From positions 16,111,783-16,175,782 of the forward strand of contig NC_079970.1 in the NCBI RefSeq assembly GCF_029852145.1: 64,000 nt of DNA, given 5' to 3'. Position numbers and translations under genes: made by a program. Positions 34,621 to 46,596 of the stretch are shown in pieces (positions within the stretch are counted from its first letter, which is position 1; the number at the start of each line of letters is the position of its first letter). This DNA comes from Microplitis mediator (lineage: Eukaryota > Arthropoda > Insecta > Hymenoptera > Braconidae). The notes under the pieces were generated by a model that had not been told where the DNA came from, searched no databases, and worked only from the letters and a program-made list of their open reading frames with translations.

Positions 34621-37600
34621 TTTTGACTGCATACTCGGGTAGTTCCGTCTTCGGTTGGCAACAGCCGGAAGAGCGCGGGACCACACCGAGGTGCAAAGCG
34701 ACTATCGGGTGGCTAGCAGCGAGTCACGTGGCCCTCTAGGCCCGCTCTTATTGGCTCACCCACTACTCTCTACCCTTAGACTCTGGAACCAGCCCGAGAC
34801 ACGCCACAGTGCTACAAAGTTTTCTGAGCGACCGGACGTGTTCTAAATACAGAGTCAAAATTTTGTATCGCTTATTGAAGATCACTGTTAACGAACAGAC
34901 GGCTATCTTATCGTCTGTCATTTCCAGCACAGCTGCATCAGGAGAGACACCGTACTTCCGAAGGCGCTGACAATTATTTTGACACACGACAAGTATGTAT
35001 CTCAAAGAAGATACACTACCCAAAACATCTACTTGACACGGAGAACCAAGAACTATCTGCACGGATTCAGGAAGATACTCTACTCTACTCACCATCAATC
35101 AAGCTGTCTATGATGCTGCTTCCTCACTCTTACCTCAAGCAAGGAGAAATACTTCTTCTCTTAAGGTTAAGATGACAGGGCACATTGGGCAGCTTTCACT
35201 GAAGATTGATTATCTCCGGAAACATGTCTCCCGCATTCGGTGTGTGATTGAATATGCAAATGCTCGTGAAGCGTTAGCATCTAAAGTCCGCCGTATTGCG
35301 GCTGTTCTAAGATATCAGCATCACACACTGAATAAGGAGAATCTTCTTAATATTAAAAAAAATTTCCTTAACAGGTTGTGGGCTCTAGTCACTGCTAACA
35401 AGTCATTAGAGAAAAAGCTGAAGAGGCTTACCGATAACTCTTTGTTTCGGTTAAGTCCATCACGCTTTCTGACACCTAAGACATCTGTTTCTGACAATCC
35501 CCCATCTATCGAGCGAGTAGAAGTTTTTTGGTCCGAGTTGTATGGTGATCGACCAAACGTGAATCGTGACACCCCAGCTTTCAACGACTTTGAAGCATTT
35601 TGTCGAGAACACCACAACGACAATGCTGACGAAGAGAGCCCTAAAGTCAGCGTGGAAGAAGTTCGTTCGGCTCTGAATAATGGTAAGAACTGGGCTGCTC
35701 CGGGTCCGGATGGCATTAATTTATTTTGGTGGAAGAAACTAACTTCTACCCATAGTCATCTGGCCCGGATTTCACAGTGTTTATCAGAGGTCAGGAACCA
35801 ATTCCTTGCTGGCTGGTAGAAGGGCGAACCGTGCTTATCCCCAAAAAGGTGACTTGTCTGACCCGAAAAACTACAGGCCTATCACCTGTTTGAATGCGGT
35901 TCTTGCAGGAGATAGATCCTGTATAGCAGCAGATATACGAACAACGTGGCAGCAAAAGAGGCCTGTAAAGTTGCAAAGAGAATCTGTTGGTTGATCGTTG
36001 TGTCATTCAAGACGTGATCTACTATCAGCGCAACCTGTCCATGGCCTGGATGGACTACCATAAGGCATTTGACTCAACATCTCATGAGCTTATTCTCTTT
36101 TTGCTCAAATGCCTCGAGGTCAATCGTGATAGAGTGGGGTGCATTCAGCGTACGATGCAGCTTTGGCGAACACGGTTCCACATCTCATGTGGAAACGACA
36201 AACGTGTGACCGAAGTTGTGCAGTACAAAAAAGGAGGCTTCCAGGGAGACTCCCTGAGCCCTCTGCTGTTTTGTATCTCACTGCTGCCAATATCTGCTGC
36301 GCTACGCCGTACCCGTGGATACTCAGTGGGCCCACCAACTGATCGGAAGTATACGATCACCCACTTACTCTACATGGATGATCTGAAGGTATATGCTCTA
36401 ATGAGGAACACCTTCAGACGGCCTTAAACATCGTAGGTAAGTATACACGGGATGTCAGCATGGCTTTTGGGTTGGACAAGTGTGCGGTCGTTAATCTGGA
36501 GAAGAGTAAGTGCTCTGATGTGCGTGAAGATATAGAGTTAGTAGATGGGAGCGTCATTGACCATCTTGACACCGGAGAGTCGTACAAATAACTAAGGATT
36601 GACGGGAGTTCTATGCAGGACGTCTCTAAAATCAATAAGACTCTCTGCGGCGAGTATGTGCGGAGACTCCGGAAAATCTGGTCATCAGAACTTTCCGGAA
36701 AGAACAAAGTCTCCGCAACAAACATGCTTGCTGTCCCGGTACTACTCTACTCTTTCGGTGTCCTTAAATGGACCCGAAAAGAGCTCAGAGACCTCGATAT
36801 CAAGACAAGCAAAGTCATAAATATGAATCGAAGTATGCACCCTAAGACCAGTCACCAGATTATACCTTTCCCGGCAAATTGGAGGGAGAGGTTTACAAAG
36901 CTTGCAGTGTCTACACGATCGTTTGGTTTTAGGTCTAACATATGAAATTGTTAATTTCACAGCAGATGAAAACGACTTCCGCATGCAAATTGTTCATAGT
37001 CATGAGAATCTGCTGAAGGGAGCGTTTTTATGTAAGGCAGCAATGTACACGGCAATATCCCTCGGTCTCGGAAGAGTTATCCCTCTTATTGAACTCCCCA
37101 AGGAGGAATTTAAGAGTGTCATCAGGAACGCTGAGCAGCAAAAACTGCTCGGTACACACATGGGCAAGTCCATGCACAGCGTGTTCTTTAAACACGTGCG
37201 TGATAATGGCTTGTCTACCCAGCTGACGTTTTCCTTCCTTAAGTCAGCTGGCCTGATGTCCGAGACCGAAGGATATATGTTTGCCTGCCAAGATGGTGTA
37301 ATCAACACTCTCGAATACCGTGCGAAAGTACTTCAGATGCAGCTACCTGACACTTTGTGTAGGGTGTGTAAGCAACATCCAGAGAAGCTTATGCATCTCT
37401 TGTCAGCATGTCCTGTGCTGGCAAGAAATGCATACATTCAGCGTCATAATGCTGCTCTGCGAGTACTTTATTACCACCTTAGACATACGCACGGTATCGA
37501 TAAAACACCAGTGCTGCCTTATCTGCCAGGAGATATTCCGCAAGTTGTTGAGAATGACCGTTGCCGTATTTATCGGAATGTGCCATTCGCAGCAACGCGG

Positions 37601-38100
37601 AAAATCGACCACAACAAACCTGATGTTGTGCTTTTCGATACAATCACTCGTGACATTTATTTCATCGAGTTCTCAGCACCTGCTGAGTATAACATCACGG
37701 TTAAAGAAGAGCACAAACACCAAATATATCAGGATCTCCTGTTTGAAATTGGCAAACTTTACCCAGGCTACCGTTTCAAACTTGTCGTCTTCATTCTTGG
37801 CGTCCGAGGAGGGATGAAGCAGTCTTTCGTGTCGGCACTGGCTAGAATACCAACTTGTTCGTTGCAAGTTGAGTATCTGGCATCGCGAATGCAAAAGGCT
37901 GTAATTCTTGGATCCCTCCATCTACTTAGGCAACGGAACTTGGCCTGCTGCGCATGCTGATCATCTTGTTGATGAAGCATCGCAGCAGTAACGATTTGGC
38001 GCTCAGGTGAGGCCCTCGGTAGATTCGGACTACCAGGGATAACCTCCTGAGCATTTAACTTAAAAGAAAATAATAATACTAATAATAATACTAATATATT
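34621..38100 (+). mobile_element. Dong/R4-like non-LTR retrotransposon
   Basis: A LINE with reverse transcriptase followed by a zinc knuckle and a restriction-like endonuclease, the order found in the R2/R4 groups. The 3' end finishes in an AATAATACTAATAATAAT tail (about 38070-38095), as in Dong-type elements, which favour TAA-repeat targets. It lies downstream of the gypsy leader, apparently inserted in it. The 5' boundary is approximate. Confidence 0.75.
35045..37960 (+). pseudogene. LINE polyprotein: reverse transcriptase plus restriction-like endonuclease, frameshifted
   Basis: Coding sequence is open upstream of the ATG at 35172 to about 35045. In order: NWAAPGPDGIN near 35690; LIPKKGDLSDPKNYRPITCL after a frame change at about 35810; AWMDYHKAFDS near 36044 (RT motif A aspartate); GGFQGDSLSPLLF near 36237; YMDD near 36375 (catalytic pair intact); FGLDKCAVVN near 36460; then, after another shift at about 36900, CRVCKQHPEKLMHLLSACP (CCHC knuckle) near 37360 and KPDVVLFD with FIEFSAP near 37620-37680 (PD-(D/E)XK endonuclease). 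There are at least three frame changes and a stop near 36588. The last 350 codons are open. The QGDSLSPLLF and YMDDLK pattern favours R4/Dong over R2. Confidence 0.85.
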
Positions 38101-38241
38101 TCTGGTCATATAATCTTATAATTAGATATATATATTTTTAATAATATTTATTCCTTAGTCGTGTTTAATCACTCAGATCACTGACTTTATATTTTTTACG
38201 CTCAAAGTTTTAAAATGTTTCTAAGTCCCACAACTAGAAAA

Positions 38242-38604
38242 TTTTTTTTGTGACAGACACTTGAAATCTACGATATTTAGCGCCTATAGCCGGCAGCTAA
38301 AAATATTAGATAAGATACAGCTGGTAAAAAAGATACCTAATCGTTCTAATAGTGACGTCATTATCGGATCAAAAAATATTTTTTGGTTACATGTGCGATA
38401 TTAAATGACCAAAAAATATCGAAGTAACTTAACGACCCATCTTGTAACAAAATTTATCATCATTTTAATTCATCCACTTACCGACTTCTCTCTAATTTTC
38501 AACAAATACTCAAAACAATCTTACCAAATAAAGAAACGCGGATTTATAACCTACTATTTATAGGCACTAAATGTAGTAAATTTCAAAGGTCTGTCACAAA
38601 AACT
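38242..38604. mobile_element. 363-bp MITE (TTTTTGTGACAGAC ends)
   Basis: The left end TTTTTGTGACAGACACTTG and the inverted right end TTTTTGTGACAGACCTTTG are similar over about 45 bp, through GAAAT...TTTAGYGCCTATA. The interior is non-coding. The target duplication is not clear. Confidence 0.7.
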
Positions 38605-38943
38605 ACTGTATTTATCTTGTACAATCGAGTCTAAGACGCTCGTGTGTTGGTACCCTCGCCTTCGGCTCGGGCACCAATCTTCACACTCGCGTTTTAATCA
38701 CGATCACATTCGATTGATAACTAAACTACTATTAAGTTCTATTTTAAGTTGCATAACATTTTAAATCCTATAATTTTAGTTAAATAAAAAAAATAATATT
38801 TATATAGTGCAACTGCGGTGCAGATATGGTGCGACGGTTGTGCAGCGATCGGTAAACTTTTTTGCTCGTTACGGTTACGGTGCAGCGGTGCTGCGGCTGT
38901 TAAAATAAAATTCATCTAAAATTATATTTTTTATTGACGGAAA
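38605..38943. repeat. Unassigned DNA with a hairpin and GGTGCAGC words
   Basis: A strong hairpin lies at 38647-38677 (TTGGTACCC pairing with GGGCACCAA around CCTTCGG). From 38808 to 38900 words such as GCGGTGCAG and GGTGCAGCGGTGC recur, as in the other word-array elements, leading into a tRNA-like module. Confidence 0.45.
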
Positions 38944-38997
38944 AATCCTGGCGACTGCTGGGCTCGAACCTACGTCCTTTCGATTTGGAGTCCTTGC
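38944..38997 (-). repeat. tRNA-like 3' part next to the LINE tail
   Basis: On the minus strand: GCAAGGACTCCAAATCGAAA, then GGACGTAGGTTCGAGCCC. The second part is a good box B and T-loop. The CTCCAAA loop would be an anticodon CCA (Trp-like), but the arm is poorly paired. The 5' part is missing where the jockey poly(A) begins. Confidence 0.5.
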
Positions 38998-39817
38998 TTT
39001 TTTTTTTCTTGAAAATACATTCATTGGATAATGGTGTATGTACAATATTTACATGGTGCACTTACAATTTTCTTATTTTAGTGTAGCTCCTACTCAAATA
39101 TTGAGCTTAATCTAATATTTTGTGTTGTATTAAGAATAAATCTTATTTTCTACTTATTTTGTATTATATTTGATTGCAGTAAAATAGCAGTAGGCAGTAG
39201 AAATTAACTTACAACAGGAAAAAATTATTTTTTAAAAACCTGTGATGAAAAATTGTTTCAGGCATGTGTGCCTGTTTGCTGTTAGTCAGCAATTATTTCA
39301 GTTGTTTAAATTAGTGGTTTATTAATAATTTCAAGTTTTTCATAAGACAATTTATGCTTAAATGCTTGAGGTATATTGGTTTTTCTTATATTTGTAATGT
39401 TTTTGGTGAGTTTATTATTACTTAGTTGTTGTTCATAAAAGTTATTTGCTAGTTCAAATATGTAGTCTTTTATGAGAGGTATATCAGCAGTCTCATGCGT
39501 TTGGAGTATTTTTGCATATCGGTTTTTTGATAGGATTTATCTTAAACACTTATTTTGATATATTTGGAGAAGTAGCAAGTTGGTTGGAGATGCGCCACAC
39601 CACACTGTAGCTGCGTAAGTCAATATAGGTCTTAGTATCATTTTATAGATCAGTTTTTTGTTCTTGATTGATAGAGTTGAGCCTTTTACCATCAAGGGAT
39701 ATATTTTATTTTGTACCATGAAGGCTTTTTTGATAGTTTGTTTTATGTGAGTGTTGTATATTAGTTTGGAATCTAAGTGAACGCCTAAATATTTTACATT
39801 ATTAGTTGGTTGGATGC
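38998..39817 (-). mobile_element. 3' fragment of a jockey-like LINE
   Basis: Minus-strand LINE remnant: the end of the reverse transcriptase reading frame (39312-39817), a 3' UTR and a poly(A) tail (T-run about 38998-39007 on the plus strand). Its upstream part is cut at 39818 by the BEL/Pao LTR, so the LTR element came later. Confidence 0.8.
39312..39817 (-). pseudogene. Jockey-like reverse transcriptase C-terminus
   Basis: The minus-strand frame contains VKYLGVHLDSKL, LRPILTYAATVWCGAS and, after a TAA at about 39537, RYAKILQTHETADIPLIKDY. These are conserved C-terminal blocks of jockey-clade reverse transcriptase. The N-terminal domains and endonuclease are absent. One in-frame stop is seen and the natural end is near 39312. 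Confidence 0.85.
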
Positions 39818-40589
39818 TGTTCAGTCACGAGCTTGAGTAAATTTAAAAGCTTTGTGCATTTCCGCTAGTCCGGGAGCTGCCGAACTCGCTACTGACTTCA
39901 GGTCAGAATAGTGCCGGGTCACTCGCTATCTGGGCCCGACACTTGCAATTTCTTGCTCATGACCGTGTAGAAACTGAATGAGAACCCACTACTAGCCAGC
40001 CAATCAGATAATTCGTATTATATTAGCCGGCCAATTAGAAAATTGGCTGTTTACTGCTTCCTGTTGGCGCGCTTTTAGGCCAATGGGGAAATTCGTCTTA
40101 TGCAGCAAGGCTGCCACGTCAGCACCGAGTGGTAACGCCGACGCTACTGCGATTTCATCATTCGATTGTACTACGTACCTTGTGCTATACAACCTCGTGT
40201 ATTAAAACCGCCGTGCTATTATAAATTCTCTTTGTGATATAAAATACAAATCATCTACGCTTCAATATTCTCAATAATTAGCTAGTGAATCAAGGCTACT
40301 AATTATTGAGTATATATTGAATTGTTGCTCGCGTGCTATTAATTATAAATTAATCTCAACGCGGTTAACCGCTATTGACCACGTGTTAACTTTCATACGT
40401 GAGTTTTCGTTGCATTCGCTCTTTAATATTATTGTCGCATTCGCTATTCAGTATTTTTTCTAACAGTTTTAAGTGTACATAAGTGTAAATAAATCTATAA
40501 TTGAATTTATGATGAATCTTGTGTAATTTTTAATTGCTTAAAACCTCACGCCAACAACCAGATCCATTTAGTTATCCTCTAATTTTACA
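39818..40589 (+). mobile_element. BEL/Pao 5' LTR
   Basis: Starts TGTTCAGTCACGAGC and ends near AATTTTACA, followed within 4 bp by the primer-binding site. An AATAAA-containing segment is at about 40487. It interrupts the jockey fragment at its left edge. There is no second LTR, so the exact ends rest on the TG/CA rule and the position of the primer-binding site. Confidence 0.65.
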
Positions 40590-40592
40590 TTT

Positions 40593-40611
40593 TGGTCCTT
40601 CGAGCCGGATC
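40593..40611 (+). promoter_or_regulatory. BEL/Pao primer-binding site
   Basis: TGGTCCTTCGAGCCGGATC begins with TGG (complement of tRNA CCA) and reads as the complement of a tRNA 3' end with a T-arm. It stands just after the LTR, as expected for priming of minus-strand DNA. Confidence 0.65.
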
Positions 40612-40864
40612 TGGCGTGATTTAAACAATTAAAAATTATTAAACATAAAAAACTTAAAAAAAAAAATTGTGAGAAACAGTGCGTGGTCAGTTTTTGTGCA
40701 GTGAAAAACGCTAAGTGTCGTGGGCATGGCTGAGCACTGCTAGAGTGCTGCCTGTGGTGATCAAATTTACACACCGGTGTAAGAAGACATTTATTTATCC
40801 TCGATCGAAAACTTAGCGTCGGTTTCACGTATCGCGTCCATTTTGTGCAGTAAGTGTAATCAAG

Positions 40865-42223
40865 ATGGCCGCCGAAGCTTAAGTCGCTCTACAAATGAAC
40901 TGCATCGATACGATGCGCAACATGTCCACTCGCTTGACCGACGCTATTGTCACTACTCAAGGTGTCGCCGCTATTGACGCTGAACTGGCTTTCCTCAACG
41001 ATTTGTGAACTCGCTTCAACACTACGCATGAAAAGATTTATGATGATATCCCAGAGATCGTAGAAAATGAATACCATACAGGTAACGCTTTTGGTACCGC
41101 TAGTCAAGCGTATACTGAGCTCCTGGTGAGACTTAGCGCTGCGAAACCCGCTCCAGTGCCTGTTCCAGAAGCTCAGGCCATTAATCACGATCAAACTGCG
41201 TATTTTGGAGGAGCACACAAATCAAATTTGCCTCAGATAAAATTGCCAACTTTCCAAGGCAATTACGATGAATGGGATTCTTTCAAGGATCTGTTCACTT
41301 CGCTAGACATCAATGAGGATGCGCTAACTGGGTCACAAAAAATGCAATACCTAAAAACCCAGGTTAAAGGTGAGGTCGCTACCTTACTCGCTATCATACA
41401 GGTTACTGATGACGCTTTCCAATCTGCTTGGGAACTGTTGAATACTCGCTACACTAACCCACGCAGATTACTCGACATGCACGTCGATGATTTTCTGTAC
41501 AAGCAACCGCTAACTAGTCGCTCCGCTGCTGAATTAGACGCTCTGCTACTCGCTAACAAGAAGTCGCTGGACGCTATAACTGCTTTGGGAGTACCAATCA
41601 ACGAATCAGATCCATTCCTGATTCGTTTCACTGTACACTGCTTACCTGAGGAACTTCGAGTGGAGAGAATGACCTCGCTGGGACTCTCTAACGCGTTTTC
41701 TACATATCAACAGCTTCACGATATGTTGAAGGCCAAGGTACGTGCTTGGAAAAATTCTGGGGTCGGTTCAAGAGCACCCTCAGCTCAGTCAAAACCAGTG
41801 ACTGAAAGACCTCCATCACCGAAGACATACTCTAGGTCAGCCGGTTCTAACAAAACAGGTGGTGCCGCTAGTAAATCCGCTACCCCTGCCAAAGCATCGA
41901 CTTCGAGAGGGGGTGCTAGTTATGCCGCTTTTACTCCTAAAGAAAGGACGAGTGAGCTGGACTTGTGCCCAATCTGTGAGCAGAAGCATTTTGTTCTGTT
42001 TTGCCCCAGCTACCAACAGGTGACGCCACAGAACCGGAAAATGATGGTGCATCACTACCGGCTCTGCTTTAATTGCTTGGGACGCCACCGCTTCGCTGAC
42101 TGCAATACTAAAGATAGATGCCACCACTGTGGGAAGCCACATCATACTTCTACACATATTGATGATGATGCTGCCGCTAAATCAGCACAGGAACCTGCTG
42201 CATCGACCTTAGGTAACAAATAG
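40865..42223 (+). pseudogene. BEL/Pao gag-like protein, two early stops
   Basis: From the ATG at 40865, one frame encodes the gag region up to TAG at 42221, broken by TAA at 40880 and TGA at 41006. LPKFQG-like LPTFQGNYDEWDSFKDLF near 41240 is the signature of the BEL/Pao gag core domain (DUF1759). The C-terminal part has three knuckles: CPICEQKHFVLFC, CFNCLGRHRFADC and CHHCGKPHHTSTH (about 41965-42160), which bind nucleic acid. After the second stop it stays open for more than 400 codons. Confidence 0.9.
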
Positions 42224-42289
42224 TTCCAATTTTGGTAACTTTTGTGTTGAATTCGCTAACCTAGTCTGCTTTCAGCTCATTCGCTCAAT

Positions 42290-42835
42290 GTATTACTCGC
42301 TACCGCGATTGTTGAGTTGAATTCGCTAACAGGAAGTACATGTACTGCTCGTGTACTGATTGATCAAGGATCGGAGCTATCCTTTGTGACGCATTCGCTA
42401 CTTAAGAAGCTGGATATATCGCTAAATAAGACTGCTGTACCATTACGAGGGATTGGTAATGTGTCATCTGGACATTCACTTGGGTCATGCAAGATGACGC
42501 TGCATTCGCTATACAACAACGCTTCTATTACTATCCAAGCTCATGTGCTTGCTCTACTGACGGTTAACTTACCGTCATTTACGCTAACTAACAAGAAATG
42601 GCCGCATATAACTGGGCTGCAACTCGCTGATCCAGACTTCTTAACTTCACGACCTATTGACATCATTCTGGGTGCAGCATCAGCTGCACATATAATCAAC
42701 GCTAAAATAAGGAAGGGTAACGACAATGACCCAATCGCTCAGTCAACGACGCTTGGCTGGATCATTTATGGGTCTGTGGACACCGCTACATCAAAATTGA
42801 CAGCTTATGGACATCATGTTACTGTTGATGACTAA
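42290..42835 (+). pseudogene. BEL/Pao aspartic protease-like domain
   Basis: Same frame as gag. ARVLIDQGSELSFVT near 42345 corresponds to the protease active-site region of BEL/Pao elements (DUF1758). IDQGS stands where retroviral enzymes have D-S/T-G; D-Q-G-S is common in the Pao group. Ends at TAA 42833, followed by another TAA at 42866 before the reverse transcriptase. Confidence 0.85.
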
Positions 42836-42879
42836 TTACAAGACTTGTTGAGCAAGTTTAGGTATTAAGAAGAGGCACA

Positions 42880-44507
42880 GACAGAATTCGCTATACACCA
42901 CAATGAAGATGAAGAAAAGTGTGAACAACACTTTGTCAATACTCACTACAGACAGTCTGATGGTCGATCTGTCGTTCGCTTGCCGCTTAAATCTTCTCCA
43001 AGTCAACTGGGTGACTCGCTACGAGCTGCACAATACGCTTTACTACGTCTTCGCAAATGATTGAGTAATGATCCAGTCTACAAAAAGTTGTATTACGACT
43101 TCTTAAAGGAATATGAAGACTTGGGACACATGAGACGCGTGAAATTAAAGGATCTGCTACCAAACAGCTACATGCTGCCTCATCATGGGGTTCTTAAAGA
43201 ACAGAGCACTACCACCAAGCTCAGGATGGTATTTAATGGGTCCTGGAAAACAACATCTGGCGTATCAGTCAACGAGATACTTTATGTGGGCCCCAAGATT
43301 CAAGTCGACATCAGTGACGTACTTATTCGCATTCGCTGTCATCACTATTTATTCGCTACTGACGTAACTAAAATGTTTCATCAGATTGCAGTTGACAACG
43401 AAGATCATCATCTACAGTGCATACTCTGGTTTGATAAAGATGACGGTATTTGCACTCGCTACGGTTACTTAGGGAACAACATCAGCTCCATATCTCGCTG
43501 GGAGAGCACTTTTACAACTCGCTGAAGATGAAGGTAATAAATTTCCAAAGGCTGTTGTACCGCTAACAAATACACGCTACGTTGACGACATCTATGGAGG
43601 CGCGAATGAACTCGCTGCAGCAATTCAAGTTGCTCTCGACACAAAAAATATTTGTGCCGCAAGATGTTTTCCGCTTGCGAAATGGGCCAGTAATTCAACG
43701 GAATTACTATCTCAAGTCGCTCCAGCGGAAACCCAAGAAGATACACCACGAGAACTTGGGGATAATACAGCAAAAGTGCTCGGATTAACCTGGAATTCAA
43801 CACAGGATAAATTCCAGTTTAGCTATTCGCTACCAGAAGCATTTCCAACAACTAAACGCACAATTTGATCTGAAATCGCTCGCTTGTTTGACCCGCTTGG
43901 GTTTTTGGCACCGATCATCGTGAGAGCCAAGATTTTCATGCAGAAGCTATGGCTGCAGAATTTCGACTGGGATGCTATGCTATCACCGTTGCTTCTTCAA
44001 GAATGGAATTTATTTCGAGATGAACTACATCAGATCTCGAAGATTCACATACCGTGCTGGAATCATGTAAAAACTGGTGTATCGATTGAATTACATGGAT
44101 TCTCTGACGCTTCTTAACTCGCTATGGCTGCTGTCGTCTATTTAAAAGTTACTGACGCTACTGGAAGCTCCAACATTTCGCTAGTGTGTGCCAAAACACA
44201 AGTTGCACCACTGAAACCCATATCCATACCAAGAATGGAGCTCAATGCCGCTGTATTACTCGCTCAACTGGTACTCTACGTCAATAATGTCTTGAAACTT
44301 GAAAATGTACCAATTTTCTATTGGACAAACTCCGCTGTATCCTTAACGTGGATACGAAACAACCCAGCTAGATGGAAAGTCTACATTCGCAACAGAGTTA
44401 CCAAGATTCAAGAATGGCTACCAAGTGTCAACTGGGATTTTGTTCCAGGGAAACTTAACCCAGCTGACTGCGCTTCAAGAGGTTTAACAGCAGCCAAACT
44501 AGAATAG
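42880..44507 (+). pseudogene. BEL/Pao reverse transcriptase and RNase H
   Basis: Begins with a conserved linker (GRSVVRLPLK near 42965), then KLRMVFNGSWKT near 43220, ATDVTKMFHQI near 43355 (motif A), and TRYVDDIYGG at about 43572 with an intact YVDD. A frameshift near 43470 separates the first two parts from the last. RLFDPLGFLAPI, LHGFSDAS near 44095 and PRMELNAAVLLAQL near 44235 belong to the connection and RNase H region. Stops: TGA 43058, TGA 43866, TAA 44115, TAG 44505. Inactive. Confidence 0.9.
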
Positions 44508-45360
44508 TATTCGCTATGGTGGACGGGACCTGAGTGGCTCAGTCAATCAAAAGAAAATTGGCCATCTTTTGATATCCCTACACAGACGGTATCACATCTT
44601 GAAGAACGTCCAGGTCTGGTTTTTACCATCTTCAAGGCAGATTCACACCCGCTACACACGCTACTGGATAAATTTTCTAAGTTGTCACCACTACTTCGCA
44701 CGCTTGGAATCTGCCTACGTACCATCGCTAAATTTAAAAAAGTGCCACAGTCCACACTGACCACATCACTATCTACAGTTGACCTGGAACTCGCAAAGTC
44801 TTAGCTGTGTAAGCACACACAAAGTCAGTACTATTCGCAAGAGCTGAAACTACTGAAAGATGGTGATTCTCTACAACGAAATCATCGTCTCGCTAAATTG
44901 ATTCCCTACGTTGACTACAACGGAGTACTCAGAGTAGGCGGTCGCTTGAAGAATTCGCTACTGGATGATGACCAAAAAAATCCAGCTATTTTACCAAGAT
45001 CATCACGCTTAAGCACGCTACTAATAGATCATTCGCATCATAGAACATTCCACGGGGGAACTCAATTGACTCTCGCTGATCTACGGAGATCTGTCTGGAT
45101 AAAAGGTGGGTGAGTTCCAGTCAGGTCTCATATTCTTCGCTGCGTCGTGTGCACAAGACATAGAGGTGTTCGTGCACAGTAAATAATGGGACAATTGCCA
45201 TCGACTCGTGTAAGACCATCTAAAGCATTCTTACACACTGGAATAGACTACGCTGGGCCAGTAACACTGAAGACATTTCAAGGTCGAGGTGCGAAAACTT
45301 ATAAAGGATGGATCGCTGTATTTGTATGTCTCGCTACGTCCGCTATACATATTGAAATTA
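44508..45360 (+). pseudogene. BEL/Pao integrase, truncated
   Basis: In the frame of the RNase H part: WWTGPEWL near 44517, RVGGRLKNS near 44932, HHRTFHGGTQLTL near 45040 (the zinc-binding HHCC domain region) and HTGIDYAGP near 45237 (catalytic core start with its aspartate). There are several in-frame stops, including TGA near 45112 and TAA near 45180. Similarity ends at HIEII near 45360, where R-element monomers begin, so the rest of the core, any envelope and the 3' LTR are missing. Confidence 0.85.
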
Positions 45361-46440
45361 TCAAAATCTAATCAGCTCTAGAACTTAATAAAACGCGTCG
45401 ATTGCCGCCTTAGCCATCTTTATCGGATAATTCGTTCGAGAGTCATCGCGGGAGAAAGAAATGGTAAAAAACGGGTTTTCGCGAATATCTTCGAAACAAC
45501 TGAACTAAACAATTCCAAAATCTTATCAGCTTTAGAATTTAATACAATGCGTGAATTGCCACCTCAACCATCAAAATCGGGTTATTTGTCTAAGAGATAT
45601 GACGGGAGAAAGAAACGATAAAAAACGGTATTTCGCGAACATCTTTCAAAACAACTCAACAAAACAATTTTAAAATCTAATCAGCTCTAGAATTTAATTA
45701 AATACGTTGATCGCCGCCTTAGCCATCTCAATCGGATTATTCGTTCGAGAGTCATCGCGGGAGAAAGAAATGGTAAAAAACGGGTTTTTGCGAATATTTT
45801 TGAAACAACTGAGCTAACCAATCCCAAAATTTAATCAGCTTTAGAATTTATTAAAACGCGTCTATTGCCACCTCCAACCATTAAAATCGGGTTATTTGTC
45901 TAAGAAGTATCGCGGAAAAAAGAAATGGTGAAAAACGGTTTTTTGAAAATATTTTTAAAATAACTGAACTAAACGATATCAAAATCTAATCAGCGTTATA
46001 AATATCAGATCATTTGTCAAAGAAATATCGTGGGAGAAAAAAATTCTAAAAAACGGTTTTTTCCAATTATCTTTGAAACGACTAAACCAATCGATTTCGA
46101 ATTTCAATCAGCTCTAAAATTCAACAAAACGCGTCGATTGAAACATTAAACGTAAGAATTGGTTGATTAGTTCAAAAGACATTGGCGTCAAAATGTTAAA
46201 AAAATAACATTTTATGTTATTTTTTCCGGATAATTCATTATATAATCTACTAAAATATGTCCAAAATCATACCAACTCTTCGTCTTTATGGTCTCTTTCG
46301 ATCCCCATATATCCCCATATAATTTTATCTAAATCGTTCCTTAGTTTGAATCATATTATCAACAAAAATATTTTTTAAACACAGTCTTAATATTTTTCGC
46401 GGATATTTCATATATTATTACTCTGATCTCAGTCAAAACT
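45359..46440 (-). repeat. Tandem array of 154-155-bp R monomers
   Basis: The word TCAGC in AATCTAATCAGCTCTAGAA-like context occurs at 45372, 45526, 45681, 45835, 45990 and 46108, giving spacings of 154, 155, 154, 155 and 118 bp. Each monomer contains AAAACGCGTCGATTGCC and a CGGTAAAAAACGG-like segment. From 46110 the unique R interior follows (CATACCAACTCTTCGTC). It truncates the BEL/Pao integrase on its left and has no terminal repeat on that side. Confidence 0.85.
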
Positions 46441-46548
46441 TTCAAAAATTCGGGAAGTTATTGTTTTCGCCCCGATTTTCGAAAATCGAGTTCTAACTAG
46501 GAAGCTAGACTAGGAAGCTATTCTGACTATTTTCAGAATGATGTCCGA

Positions 46549-46565
46549 GTGTATGTATGTATGTA

Positions 46566-46596
<31 letters not shown>
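46549..46596. repeat. (GTAT)n(GT)n microsatellite of R copy 4
   Basis: GTATGTATGT followed by GTGTGT, at the same place in the element as the CA tract at 8009-8137 and the GT tract at 62569-62594. Confidence 0.9.
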
